From assembly GCA_965240325.2 (NCBI GenBank), contig OZ251228.1, forward strand, positions 1 through 64,000: DNA of 64,000 nt. The letters run 5' to 3'. The notes under the pieces are model-generated. The model ran no database searches, had not been told where the DNA came from, and was given only the letters and a program-made list of their open reading frames with translations. This DNA comes from Rebecca billardiae RCC1528 (lineage: Eukaryota; Haptophyta). Position 1 is the stretch's first letter, and each line of letters starts with the position of its first letter. Below, in pieces: positions 44,936-56,919 of this stretch. Position numbers and translations under genes: made by a program.

Positions 44936-45490
44936 GGGAAGGCGCATCGAGGCGCTCGCGGGCGTGCGCGCCGTGCACGTGAGCGCGGGCATGAGGCACG
45001 GCCTGGTGCTGGACCGCGAGGGGGCGGTGCACTCGCTCGGGGATGGATGACGAGCGTGGCGAGCTCGGCCACGCAGAAGGCTTCCAGCAGCTCACGCCGA
45101 GGCAGATTGACGCCCTCGCGGGCGGGCGCATCGTGCGCGCGTGTGCGCGCACACACAGCAGCGCCGTGCTGGGCGCGGACGGCAGCGTGCACACGTTTGG
45201 GGACGACCGCTTCGGCGCGCTGGGTCTCGGCATCGGCGCGGCTGGCCTGCTCGGCCCGCAACGCGTGCGCGCTCTTGCACACGCCCGCGTCGTGCGCTGT
45301 GCCATGGGTGAATGCGCAGCGCTCTTCGTGGCGTCGGACGGCAGCGTGTGGCGTGTGCGGCCAGCACACGGCAGCGCTCGGTCTCGCGCTGAGCCTGAGT
45401 GCTGCAGGCACCGTCCTGCCGAGGGGCCCGGGGGGTCGGTGCGCACGCCCACGCGCATCGAGCACGGCCGTGCCGCGCGTGCACCTGGAG
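44936..45490 (+). pseudogene. RCC1-repeat fragment with frameshifts
   Basis: Immediately downstream of CFAP52, three frames in turn show RCC1-type repeat sequence. IEALAGVRAVHVSAGMRHGL and VLDREGAVHSLGD (to about 45050) is followed in a second frame by ERGELGHAEGFQQLTPRQID, THSSAVLGADGSVHTFGDD and GECAALFVASDGSVWRV. Then CGQHTAALGLALS and, in a shifted frame, VRTPTRIEH appear. Frame changes lie near 45047-45055 and 45355. RCC1 repeats form seven-bladed propellers found in Ran exchange factors and many other proteins; only about three blades remain and no start is present. It could be a decayed gene or the tail of one with missed introns. The frame breaks lack good GT-AG pairs by eye, so I favour pseudogene. 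Confidence 0.6.
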
Positions 45491-46077
45491 GCCGGCTCTG
45501 CGTGAGCGCGGCGCGCTGGCTGCTGCGTTGCGTTGCAGGGTGCGCTGGTCGCCGGTCGGCTCGAGCCTCGAGCCTAGAGTTCGAGTCTTACCTGGTAGCA
45601 CTAGCAAGTAGCATAGACTAGCAGCCGCCATGAAGCGATACGCGGTACCGCTAGCTACAGTTTATTTGCTGTTTTAACGTGCGTAAGGCTCACCAGCACG
45701 GTGGCAGGTATGTTGCGCGCCATCCTTCATCGCACGCTCTCCGTATGACTGAGTAACGGCAAACGGGCAAGCCTCCCTTCAGGGTTCGTCAACCGCCGAT
45801 AGCAGTCATAAAGAGGGCTCGCGGTGGTTTTCACCGGCCCCGCCCGCCCTCTCTCTGTGAACATCAACAGATCAGTGGCGGCTGCACGGGCTGCCGCACA
45901 TGGCCGCCCCGCGCGCGGCCTGCTGAGCGTTGGCGCCGCGGGCGGCGAGCGCCGGCGTCACGCCGGGCGCGCGCCCCGCGCGCGAGCTCGAGGACCGCGC
46001 CAGCCGCGCGCGAGCCGCCTCCGGCCCGCCGCGCCGCGCGAGCGAGCCGCGCGCGCGCTCGGCGCCGGCGCCGCGCG
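45491..46077. other. Spacer and 5' region of the cyclase gene
   Basis: The first half is lower in GC and contains the 26-bp block 45718-45743 shared with 27340-27365 and the word TTTAACGTGC at 45673-45682. The second half, from about 45840, is GC-rich, possibly the 5' UTR of the cyclase gene. Confidence 0.5.
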
Positions 46078-47491
46078 ATGGCGCTGATCGCGCGCTCGCA
46101 GCTGCTCGGCGTGCTCGAGGCGGAGTTCGGCGGCGCGCTCGGCGCGCCCGAGCTGGACGCGCTCGCCGGCCGCCTCGTCCGCCACGCCGTCGAGGCCAAG
46201 TACGAGCCGGGCGGCACGATCCTGCGCGCGGGCGAGGAGGTGGGCGCGCTGCTGCTGCTGAGCGCAGGCACGGCGGACGTGCTGCGCGAGGCGAAGCTGA
46301 AGCACGCGCTCGTCGGGCCGTGCCTCGTGGGCGACGCCGCGCTGCACGGCGCGCTCGACGGCGCGCTCGTGCGCCGCCGCGCCGCCGCCGCCGCGCCGGA
46401 CGCGGGCGGCGCGGCGGACGCGCCGCGCCGCACCGCGGCGGACGCGGCGGCGGACGCGGCCGAGGCGGACGCGGCGGCGGCGGAGGTGGTGCTCCGGCTC
46501 TCCGCCGCGCGCACGCGCTCCGCCGCGCTCGTGCGCGCGCGCACGCCGTGCCGCGCGCACGCCGTGCCGCTGCGCGCGCTCGCGCGCGCGCTGTGCGCCG
46601 ACGCGCGCGCGCTGCGCGCGTGGCGGCAGCGCGCGCACAAGGCGGCGATCACCGCGCACCTGCGCGCGCGCTGCGGGCTGGACGACGGCGCGTTCGAGCG
46701 GCCGGGGCAGCCCGACGTCGCCGACGCGCTGTGGGCCCGCCTCGAGCACCGCCAGCTCGCGCCCGGCGCGCCGCTCGACGGCGGCGCGCCGTCGCCGATG
46801 CGGACGCCGCCGGCCGACGCCGACGCCGACGCCGACGCCGCGCCCGAGGAGGGAGGCGGCGGCGGCTGGGCGCTGCACTGCGTGGGCGCGGGCGAGGTGG
46901 AGCTGCCGCCGGCGCGCGACGCGGCGGGCGCCGAGTGGCCCGCCCTCCGCGCCCCGCGGCTGCTCGACGGGCAGCAGGGCGGGTGGCGCGCGCGCTCCTC
47001 GTGTGACGTGTACAGTCTGGGCGGCGCCGCGCTGGGCGCGCTGTGCGCCGACGCGCCGCCCGGGCTGGCGGGCCGGCTGCGCCGCGCGGCGCGGCTCGAG
47101 GCGGGCGGCGCGGCGGGCGAGGCGGGCGGCGCGCTCGGCGAGGAGGCGGGCGAGGAGGCCGAGCGCGCGCGCGCCGCCCTCCGCCTCGCCCGCTTCTGCC
47201 CCGCGGCCGTGCTGCGCCGGCTGTGCGCGCACCCGCCGCTCCGCGCGCACGAGCAGCGCTCCTTCGAGGCGGCGGTGTGCTTCGTCGACATCTCGGGGTT
47301 CACCAAGCTCTCCGCCGCGCTGTGCGAGGCGCACGGCGAGCGCTCCGGCGCGGAGCTCCTCAACTCCGTCGTGTCCGGCTACATGGCCGCGCTGCTCTCC
47401 GCCATCGAGGCGGCGGGCGGCGACACGATCAAGTTTGCGGGCGACGCGATGCTCGTGCTCTGGGGCGCGCCCGGCGCGGGGCACGCGCGGC

Positions 47492-47522
<31 letters not shown>

Positions 47523-49252
47523 GGCGGCGGCGGCCGCCGGCGGCGCGGCCGCGCGCGGCGGCACCGAGGCGGCGCTCGCGCCTGAGCCGGGCGGCGCGCG
47601 TGAGGGCGCGCGTGAGGGCGCGCGTGAGGACGCGCCGCTCTCCCTGGCCGAGCTCGCGCTGCACGCGGCGCAGTGCGCGCTCTCGCTCGTGCGCTCCTTC
47701 GACGCGTTCCCCACGCCGCTGCCCGCGCACTCGCTGCGGCTGCACGCGGGCGTCGGCGCGGGGCTCGTCACCGACTTCTTCGTCGGCGGCTTTGACCGGC
47801 GCTGGGAGTATCTGCTGGCGGGGGCGCCGGTCGAGCAGATGGCGGAGGCGGCCAACGCGGCGCAGTCGGGCGAGTGCTTCGTCTCGGCCGAGGCGCTCGG
47901 CGCGCTGCGCGAGGCGGTGGGCGCGGACGCGCTGCAGCTGGGACGCGAGCTGCCGCCGCCGCCGCGCCACCCGCCGACGCCCGCCGACGCCGCCGACGCC
48001 GCCGCGGGCGGCGGCAGCGGCGGCAGCGCTCGCAGCGCGGGCGGCGGCATCGGCGGGTGTGTGCACCTGCTGGGCGTGGACGAGGGTGCCGCGGCAAGGG
48101 GCGGCTTCCGCCCGGCGGCGCCGCGCGCGCTGCCCACGCTCGCGTCGGGCGGGCTCGCGCTCACCCCCGCCGCCGCCGCCTCGCTCGACGGCTTCGTCCT
48201 CCCGTCCGTGCAGCGGCGCGTGCTCGCGGGCCGCGAGGCGCGCTGGCTGTCTGAGGTGCGCGCGACCACCATGCTGTTCGCACGGCTGGACGGGCTGGAC
48301 TACGCGGCCGAGGAGGTGGGCGACGCGCTGCAGGCGGCGGTGTGGACGGTGCAGATGCTCGTCGCGCGGCACGAGGGCGACATCCTCCGCCTCCTCGTCG
48401 ACGACAAGGGCACGCGCTTCAAGATCGCCTTTGGTCTCACCGGCCACGAGGATGACGCCGCGCGCGCGGTGCGGCTGGGCGGCGCGCTCGACGCGCACGT
48501 GCGCGCGGCGACGGGGGGCCGCGTGTCGTGCGCGGTGGGCATCGCGTCGGGCGTGGCGTTCCTCGGCGACGTGGGCTCGGACACGCGGTGCGAGCACACC
48601 TCCACCGGCGCGTTTGTCAACCTCGCCGCGCGGCTGATGAGCGCGGCGGGCGCGCGCCAGCCAGACGCCGCGCTCGGCGGCCGCGTGCTCGTCGACGGCG
48701 CGACCGCGCAGCTCGCGGCCGCGGAGTCGGAGGGCGTGCTCGAGTTCGCGGCGCAGCCGGCGCTGGCGCTCAAGGGGCTGGCCGCGCCGCTCGTCGCCTT
48801 CGCCCCCGTCGCGCGCGCCGCCGTCGACCGCGGCACGCTGGGCGCGGAGCGTGGCACGCCGCTGCTCGGCCAGGCGGAGCTGTGCGCCGCGGCGCTGGCG
48901 CACCTCGGCGCGGCGGCGGCGGGCGGCGGCGGCGCGGAGGGCGGCGCGGGCGCGGACGGGCGCGGCGCGGTGTGCGTGCTCACCGGCGCGCAGGGCGTGG
49001 GCAAGTCCGCCGTGCTGCGCGAGCTCTGCCGCCGCGCGCAGTCCACGCGCCGCCGCTCTCTGCTGGTCATGCTCGACGCGCGCTCGGCGGAGGAGCAGCC
49101 GTTGCTGCTGTGGCAGTGCGTGCTCGAGGCGCTGCTGGCCGCGCGAGAGGCGGCGCCGATCCGGCAGGACCTGCAGGCGATCGCCGCCGAGCCGCACCCG
49201 GAGCGCATCCTCGCCGCGCTCGACGGCGCGCTCGGCCTCGGCCTCTTCCGAC

Positions 49253-49290
<38 letters not shown>

Positions 49291-52200
49291 TCGCGCGCGA
49301 CCGTCGGCGGCGGCAGGGGCGGCGGCGGGCCCGCCGCGGCTGGCGGCGGCGGCGCGGGCGCGAGCGGCGCGGACGGCGCCGGTCGGCGCGGCGTGAGCCT
49401 CGCCGCGCCGCCGCCCGACTCGGGCGGCGGCGGCGGCGCGGCGCGCGCGCCCCCGCCGCCGCGCGTTGGCCTCACCCCGCGCCTGCGCAGCCGGCACGCA
49501 GCCGCCGCGCAGAGCGCCGCCGCGCAGGCGCGCGCGTCGAGCGCGTCCGTGCCCGCCTCGCCCGGCGCGCCCGCGCGCCGGATGAGCGTCGGCGCCGCCG
49601 GCCGCTTCGGCGCGGGTGCGACTCGGCGCGGCACGCCGCAGCCGCTGGGCGAGCGCCCGCCCTCGCTGCGCTCGCTGCTGGGCGGCGGCGTGCTGGGGGG
49701 CGCGCGCCGCCGCTCCTCCGCCTCCTCCGCCTCGCTGCCGCCGTGGGAGGGCGCGCGCGAGCGCGGCGGCTCGGTCGCGTCGGTCGCGAGCGCGGGCGGC
49801 GGCGGCGGCGGCGGCGGCGCGCCCGTGCCCACGCCCAGCCGCAACCAGTCAGCGCCCTCGATCGGATCCGACGACGCCGCGCCCGCCGCGCCGCCGCGCC
49901 GCGCGGGCAGCGGCTGCGGCCCCAGCCCGTCCGGCAGCGCGGCGGGCAGCCCCGAGGGCGCGGCCGTGGCGGGGCCGAGCTTCCGCCTCGCGCCCGACCC
50001 GGCGGGCGGCGGCGTCGGCGGCGCGCCCTCCGAGCCCGGCGGCCTCGCGCGCGCGGCCGACGAGGGCGGCGGCGGCGGCGTGCGGCCGGCGGGCCGGGCG
50101 CTGCGCGCGCCGCCCTCGCTCGCGCTGCAAGCGCCGCTGGACGTGGGCGGCGGCAGCTGCAGCAGCCTCAGCTTTGGCGGCGGCGGCGGCGGCGGCAGCG
50201 GCTCCGGCTCGGAGGCGGCGGAGGTGGTGGGCGGCGGCGGCGGCGGCGGCGGCGGCGCGGAGGAGCGCGCGGAGGCGGGCGCGCAGCATTCGCGCACGCA
50301 GCCGGGCACGCCGCCGCCCAAGCCCGCGCCGCCCGCGCGCGCCGCGTGGCTCACGCCGCAGCTGCCCGCCGAGCTGCCGCGCGGCGCGAGCGCCGAGGCG
50401 GGCGTCGCGGCGGGCGCGGAGGGCGGCGGCGCCTTCCGCCCGCCGTTCGCGCGCGCGGGCGCGAGCGACGTGGGCTCGCGCCCGCTCTCCTCGCGGCTGC
50501 TCGCGCGCGGCGCGGCCGCTGGGCTGCAGCTCGCCTCGCCCGCGCGGCGGCGGCACGCGGCGGTGCCGCCCTCGCCCTCGCCGCCGCGCGGCGCGGGCGC
50601 GGGCGCGGGCACGCCGCCGCGCCGCTGGGCGGCGGGGCTGGTCTCTCCCGTGCGCGGCGCCGGCACGCGCCCGCGCGGCTTTGGCGGCGCGACGGTCGCG
50701 CCCGCCGACGGCGACGCCGAGGCGGACGGCGGCGCGTCGTGCGCGGATGGTGCGCACGGCGCGCACGGCCGCACGCGCCCGCCGTCCGCCGGGCCGACGG
50801 TGCTCGCCATCGCGCGCGGCGTGCGCTCGGCGCGGCCCTCGTCGCCCGCGCGGCTCAGCGGCGGCGCGTGCGGCTTTGGCGGCGGCGCGGCCGAGCCGGC
50901 GGCCGCGGGCGCGCCCGCCGCGCGCGCCGCCGCCGCCGCCGAGCCCGGCGGCGGCGGCGGCGGCGGCGGCGGCGCGGGCGGCGGCGCGCGGCGCGCGTCC
51001 GGCTCGGGCGCGCTGCGGCTGCACTCGCGGCTGCTGCGCGAGCGCCCGCAGCTGCTGCCCTCGCTGCCGCTGCTCAACCCGCTGCTGGGCCGCGCGGGCC
51101 TCTCCCTGCCGCACCTCGGCCCGCTCGGCGCCGCCGAGTCCTCCTTCGACGCGTTCGCCGACCTCGCGGCCGCGCTGCTGGGCGCGCTGCTGGCAGAGCT
51201 GGGCGTGAGCGTGCTGGTGTGCGCGGACAATGCGCAGCTGCTGGACGGGCTGTCGTGGCGGCTGCTCGCGCACCTCTCGCGCGCGCGGCTGCCGCTGTGC
51301 GTCTGCCTCGCCGCGCGCGAGCTCGCGCCCGCCGCGTGGCGCGCGGTGCAGCCCCTCGGCGCCTCAGTCCGCTCCCTCGAGGTGAGGCCCCTCGGGCGCG
51401 AGGCGGCGCTGGCGCTGTTCCGCGCGCGGCTCGGCCTGGACCCGGCGTACGCGCTGCCGCCCTCGATCGAGTCCGCCGTGCTGCTGCGCGCGCGGGGCTC
51501 GCCGTTCGTGCTGTGCGAGGTGTGCCGCTACCTGCAGGACACGGGGCGCGTGCGCGCCCCGCCCGCGGCCGGCGGCGGCGGCGGCGCGGCCGGCGGCGGC
51601 GGCGGCGGCGTGGGCGGCGGCGGCGCGCGGCTCTCGCCCTCCGTCTCCGCCGCGGCGATCGCCGAGCTGCCCGTGGCCGAGCAGCGCGTGCTGCGCGCGC
51701 GGCTCGACCGCCTCCCGCCCGAGGCGCAGCGCCTGCTGCAGACGTGCGCCATCATCGGCCAGTCCTTCAGCATGGCGGACGTCGCCGAGCTGCACGCCGC
51801 CTCGCTCCGCGCCGGGCTGCTCACGGAGCACGAGGCGCGCGGCGCCGCCCTCACGCAGCACGAGGCGCGCGGCGCCGCCCTCACGCAGCACGAGGCGCGC
51901 GGCGCCGCCTGCGCGGGCGCGCTCGGCGATGGCGCGCAGCAGCCCAATGGCGGCACGCCGCACGCCGCCGCCGCCGCCGACGGCGCGCAGCTGTCGAGCG
52001 CGGACGGCGGCGGCGGCGGCGTGTACAGCGTGTTTGCGCAGCTCGTCGCGCTGGAGCGGCGGGAGGTGCTGACGATGCTCACGCTGAGCGGCGCGGGCGC
52101 GGACGAGCAGCACGCTGCGCAGCCGCACGCGCACGCGCACGCGCCCCCGGCGCGCGCGCCGCCGCAGCCGCCGCCCGGCTCGCTCGTCACGCGGCGCGCG

Positions 52201-53392
52201 TCGGCCGCGCCGCGCGCCGCGCCCGTGCACTCGGGCGGCGCCGCGCGCTACGCCTTCTCCACGCCGCTCTACCGCGAGGAGGTGCTGCGCGCGATGACGG
52301 ACACGCAGCGGCGCGCGCTGCACGGCGTGGCGGCGCGCTGGCTGCGCGCGCGCCGCGCCGCCGCGCGCTCCGCGCGCGCGTTCGGCCTCGACGCGCTCGT
52401 CGCGCTCGCCAAGCACTCGGCGCGCGCGGCGGAGCACGCGCACGCCGCCGCCGCGTGGGCGGAGGCCGGCCGGCTCGCGCTCGCCGAGGGCGAGTACGAG
52501 GAGGCGACCGCGCTGCTCGCCGCAGCCCTCGACGCGGGCCGGTGCGCGACGGCCGCGCGCCCGCCGCCCGAGCCCGCGCCCGCGCCCACCGCCGCCGCCG
52601 CCGGCGGCGCGACGCCCGCGCCGCACGCGCCGCCGGCCGGCGGCGGCGGCGGTGGCGGCGGCGTGCCGCGCTGGCGCGCGGACGGCGCGGACGCGGCCGT
52701 CGCGTGGCTGCTCCTCGGCGTGGCGATGGCGCACATCGGCGTGCTCGCCGACGCGGCGCGCACGCTGCGCGCGCTCGCCGACGCGACGCCCGACGAGCCC
52801 AAGCTGCTGCTCCGCGCGCCGCCGCTCGCGCTGTGCTGCGCGCCCGCGCCCGGGCAGCGCGCGTGGCGCGGCGCGGGCGCGCGCCGCCGCCTCGCGCGCG
52901 TCGCGCCCGACGACGCTGCCGCCGCCGCCACCGGCGCCGTGCGGCCGAGCGGCGCGGCGGCGGCGGCGGCGGCGCGCGGAGCCGCAGCCGACGCAGACGC
53001 AGTCGCAGACGCCGACGCAGACGAGGGTCGCGCTCGCCCCGTGCTCTCGCTCGGCGACCTCGACCTCGGCGGCGCGGACGCCGCCGCCGCCGCCGTTGCC
53101 GCGGTCGCGCAGCTGCCCGCGGCCGCGCTCGACACGTTCGCGGGCGCGCTCGGCTGGCGCCGCCGCCCGCGCGCGCTCGCGCGCGCCGCGGCGGACAGCG
53201 GCGGCGCGGGCGCGGGCGCGGGCGCCGGGCTCACGCCTGTGCGCACGCCGCCGCCCTCCGAGCTCTCGCTGCGCGGCCTGCGCTCGCGCTCCGCCTCGCG
53301 CTCCGCGCCGCGCTCGGCGCCGCGCTCCGGGCCGCGCTCCTTCCGCACAACGCCCGCGCACACGCCGCCGGGCGCGGAGCGGCCGCGCGCGG

Positions 53393-53444
<52 letters not shown>

Positions 53445-54276
53445 AGGCGGCGGCGGAGGCGGAGGCGGCAGCGTGCGCAGCCGCGAGCGCACGCCGCTGC
53501 CGCGCCGCCCCAAGACGGAGCGCGCGCGCACCGCCGCGCGCTGGACGCACGACGGCGCGCAGGGCCCGCCAGAGCACGCCGCCGCCGCGCTCGCCGAGGC
53601 CGCCGAGCCGGCGGGCCCTGCGCCCTCCGCCACACGGAGCGCTCGCCGCTCGTCGGAGCCGTCGCCGCGCCTGAGCGCGCCGCTGCTGCGCACGACGGAC
53701 GCCGACGAGGACGCGGGCGCGGACGGCGCGGAGACGGCGGCGCCGACCGCTGCCGCCGCGGCGGACGGCGGCGGCTCCGAGTCGGAGGCGGAGGTCGAAG
53801 CCGCGATCGCCGCAGCGGCCGCGCGCGCGGCCGCGCGGCTGCAGCTGCCGGAAGGAGGCGGGGGCGGAGGCGGAGGCGGGGGCGGAGGCGGGGGCGGGGA
53901 CGGAGGCAAAGGCGGCGGCTGGCGGCGGCAGCGCACCGCCGCCGTCTCCACCTCCGCGGGCGCGGCGACGGGCGCGCCCTCCACCCCGCTGCGCCGCGCG
54001 GCGCTCAACCGGCACGCGACCGCGCGGCCCGCGGCCGGCCCCGCGGCGGGCGGCGGCGCGCGCTCGCCCGCGCGCACGCTGTCCGCGCGCGTCTCGTCCC
54101 GGCTGGCGGCCGAGCTGGGCGCAGGCTCGTCCGCGCGCCCGTCGCGCGCCTCCGCCTCCTCCTCCGCCGGCTCCAAGTCCCCGCGCGCGCTCACGCCGCC
54201 CGCCCCGCGCTCGCCCGCGCTCAACTCGAGCGCAGCCGCTGCGGCCGAGGGCGCCCTGCCTCTCTTTGCCATGCCG

Positions 54277-54362
<86 letters not shown>

Positions 54363-56888
54363 AGGCGGCGGCGGCGGAGGCGGCGGCGGCGGAGGCGGCG
54401 GCGGCGCGGCGAGTGGCGCGGCGGCCGCGAGCGCGGGCGGTGGCGGGGCCGACGGCGATGGTGCCGCCGCGGCGGCAACGGCCGGGCCGGCCGGCGGCGC
54501 GTCGCCGGCCGCGAGCGGCGGCGCGGCCGCCGAAGCGGCGGCGGGCGGCGCGGCGGGCGCGCGCGCCGACGCGGCCGCGAGCGCCGCCGCGCGCGCGCGC
54601 GCGCCCGCGCGCGGCGCCGCCGCGCGCGACGGCGGCGCGCGCGGCGCGCAGCGGCGCGGCGGCGCGGCGTGGCGTCTGCGCGCGCTGCTGCGGCCGCCGC
54701 TCTCGGCCGCGCACGCCGCGGGCACCTGCTTCCGTGCGGACGTGGCCGCCGCCGAGCCGGGCAGCGCGGCGGCGACCGCGGCGGCGGCGGCGGCGTGGGC
54801 GCCGCAGGTGGACGGCGGCGGCGCGCGCGCGCAGCTCGCGCTGCAGGCGTTCGCGCTGCTCCACCTCGGCGCGGCGACCGTCGGCAGCTCGCGCCGCTCG
54901 ATGCGCGCCGAGCTGGCGGCGGACGCGGCCGCGCTGCCCGCGCGCGTGTGGGCGCTGTGCGCGCGCGTCGACGGCGCGCGCGCGCACGCGCTCGTGGCGC
55001 TGTGCGCGCCGCTGCTGCCGCACGCGGGGCTGCGCGCGCGCGCCGCCGCCGCGCTGCGCCCGCGGTGCGAGCAGTACGCGCGGCCGCTCACCGACGGCCG
55101 CGCGGCCGCGGCCGCGGCCGCAGTCTCGGCCGCGCAGCCGGGCGGCGCGCGCGCGGACGCGAGCGCGGCGCTGCTGCGGCTGGCGGCGCCGTGCGCGCAG
55201 CTGCTGTGCGCGCTGGCGTGCGCGCGCGACGCCGACTGCGCGGGCGCGCGCGCGTACGCCGAGGCCGCCATCCAGTCCTCCGTCTTCGTGCGCTCCACCT
55301 TCCTCACCCTCCGCGGCTGCCAGGCGCTCGGCCTCTGCCTCTGGGCGCGCGGGGCCATGCTGGATGCCGCGCACATGGCCGCGTACGTGCACGCGCTCGC
55401 GGCGGACTGCGACGCGGGGGCGACAGAGGGGGCGATGCGCTCCGCGGTGGCCGTCGCCGCCGTCGGCGTCGAGGGCGGCGCCGCGCCCGCCGACGACGCC
55501 GACGCCGACGCCGACGCCGGCGGCGGCGGCGTGCACGCGCGCGCGCGCGCCCTCGCGCTGCGCTCGGCGCTGCCGGCCGTGCGCGCGTGGGCGCTGGTGA
55601 GCGCGCACCCCGCGCCCTCGGCGGAGGAGCGGGCGGCCGCGGCCGCGCTGCTCGAGGCGGACGCCGACGCCGGCGCCGGCGCGGCCGCGGCCGCCGGTGC
55701 CGCCGCGCCGCCGCGCGCCGCCGAGGCCGGCGGCGCGCGCGGCGCGCGCGGCGCGGCCGCCGAGGCGGAGGCGGCGGCGGAGGCAGGCGGCGGCGCGGGC
55801 GGCGGCGCGGCGGAGGGCGAGGCGGAGGGGTGGCTGGACGCGATCCCGCTGCTGTGCCGCGTCCGCGCCGCGCTCGACTGCCTGCGCCTCGCCGCGCGCG
55901 ACGCGGCCGCGCGCGACGCCGCCGGCGCGGACGCCGGCGGCGGCGGCGCGGCCGCGGACGCGGACGCGGACGCCGCCGCCGAGCTCGCTGCCGCGCGCCG
56001 CGCGGCGACGCGCGCCGTGCGCGCGCTGCGCGCGCTCGCCGCCGAGTGGCGCTCGCTCGAGCCGCGCGCGTGCCTGCACGAGGGCGAGCTGTGCGCGCTG
56101 TCCGCGCCCAAGTCTGTGCGCGCGCGCGTGCGCGCAGTCGGCAAGTGGCGCCGCGCCGCGCGCCTCGCCGGCTCCGCCGACAGCCCGCACGCCCAGCTGC
56201 GCGTGCGCGCGGAGGCGTTGTCGCTGCTCGCGCGCGCGCTCGGCGCGGACGGCGGCGGCGCGGCGCACATGGGCGGCGCGGCGGCGTGCTACGAGCAGGC
56301 CGGGCTGCACACGCACGCGGCGCTGAGCGTGCGCTGGGTGCGCGCCGCGCGCTGGCTGCGCGACGGTCTCGACGACGACGACGACGACGACGACGACGTC
56401 GACGACGACGACGGCGACGACGACGGCGACGGCGCGGACGGCGCAGACAGCTGGGCGAATGGCGGCGAGCGCGCGCGCGCCGGCCGCGCGCGGCGCGCGG
56501 CTCTGGCGGAGGCGGGCGCGCGCGCGCTCGAGCCGCTGTTGCTCGGCGGCGCCTCCGCGCTGCTCGGCGCGCCGCCCACGGCGGACGGCGCCGACCCGAC
56601 CGCGCCGCCCGCGCGCTGGTGGGCTCGCTGGTGGGGCGCGCACCCAGCTGAGGCGGCCGCGCGCGCCGGCGCGCGGGCCGACCTTGCAGAGCTGCTGGTG
56701 AGAGCGGAGGGGGGCGCGCGCGGCGCGGCGGCGGACGCGCGCGCGGCTGAGAGCGACGCGGGCGGCGCGGCCGAGGCTGGCGCGGCCGAGGCTGGCGTGG
56801 ACGCGGGCGTGGACGGCGCTGGCGGCGCTGAGGGCAGCGCCGCCCACGCCGACGCCGACGCCGCCGACGCCGACGCCGACGACGCGGA

Positions 56889-56919
<31 letters not shown>

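Noticed and set aside
45540-45620. A tRNA-like GTTCGAGTC word
   Set aside because: The flanking bases do not pair as a T-arm and no acceptor or anticodon stem could be found.
48528-56651. A 2,707-codon plus-strand open frame overlapping the cyclase gene in another frame
   Set aside because: It is almost entirely Arg/Ala/Gly and has no motif. It exists because stop codons are scarce in GC-rich DNA; the overlapping cyclase frame carries clear catalytic motifs.
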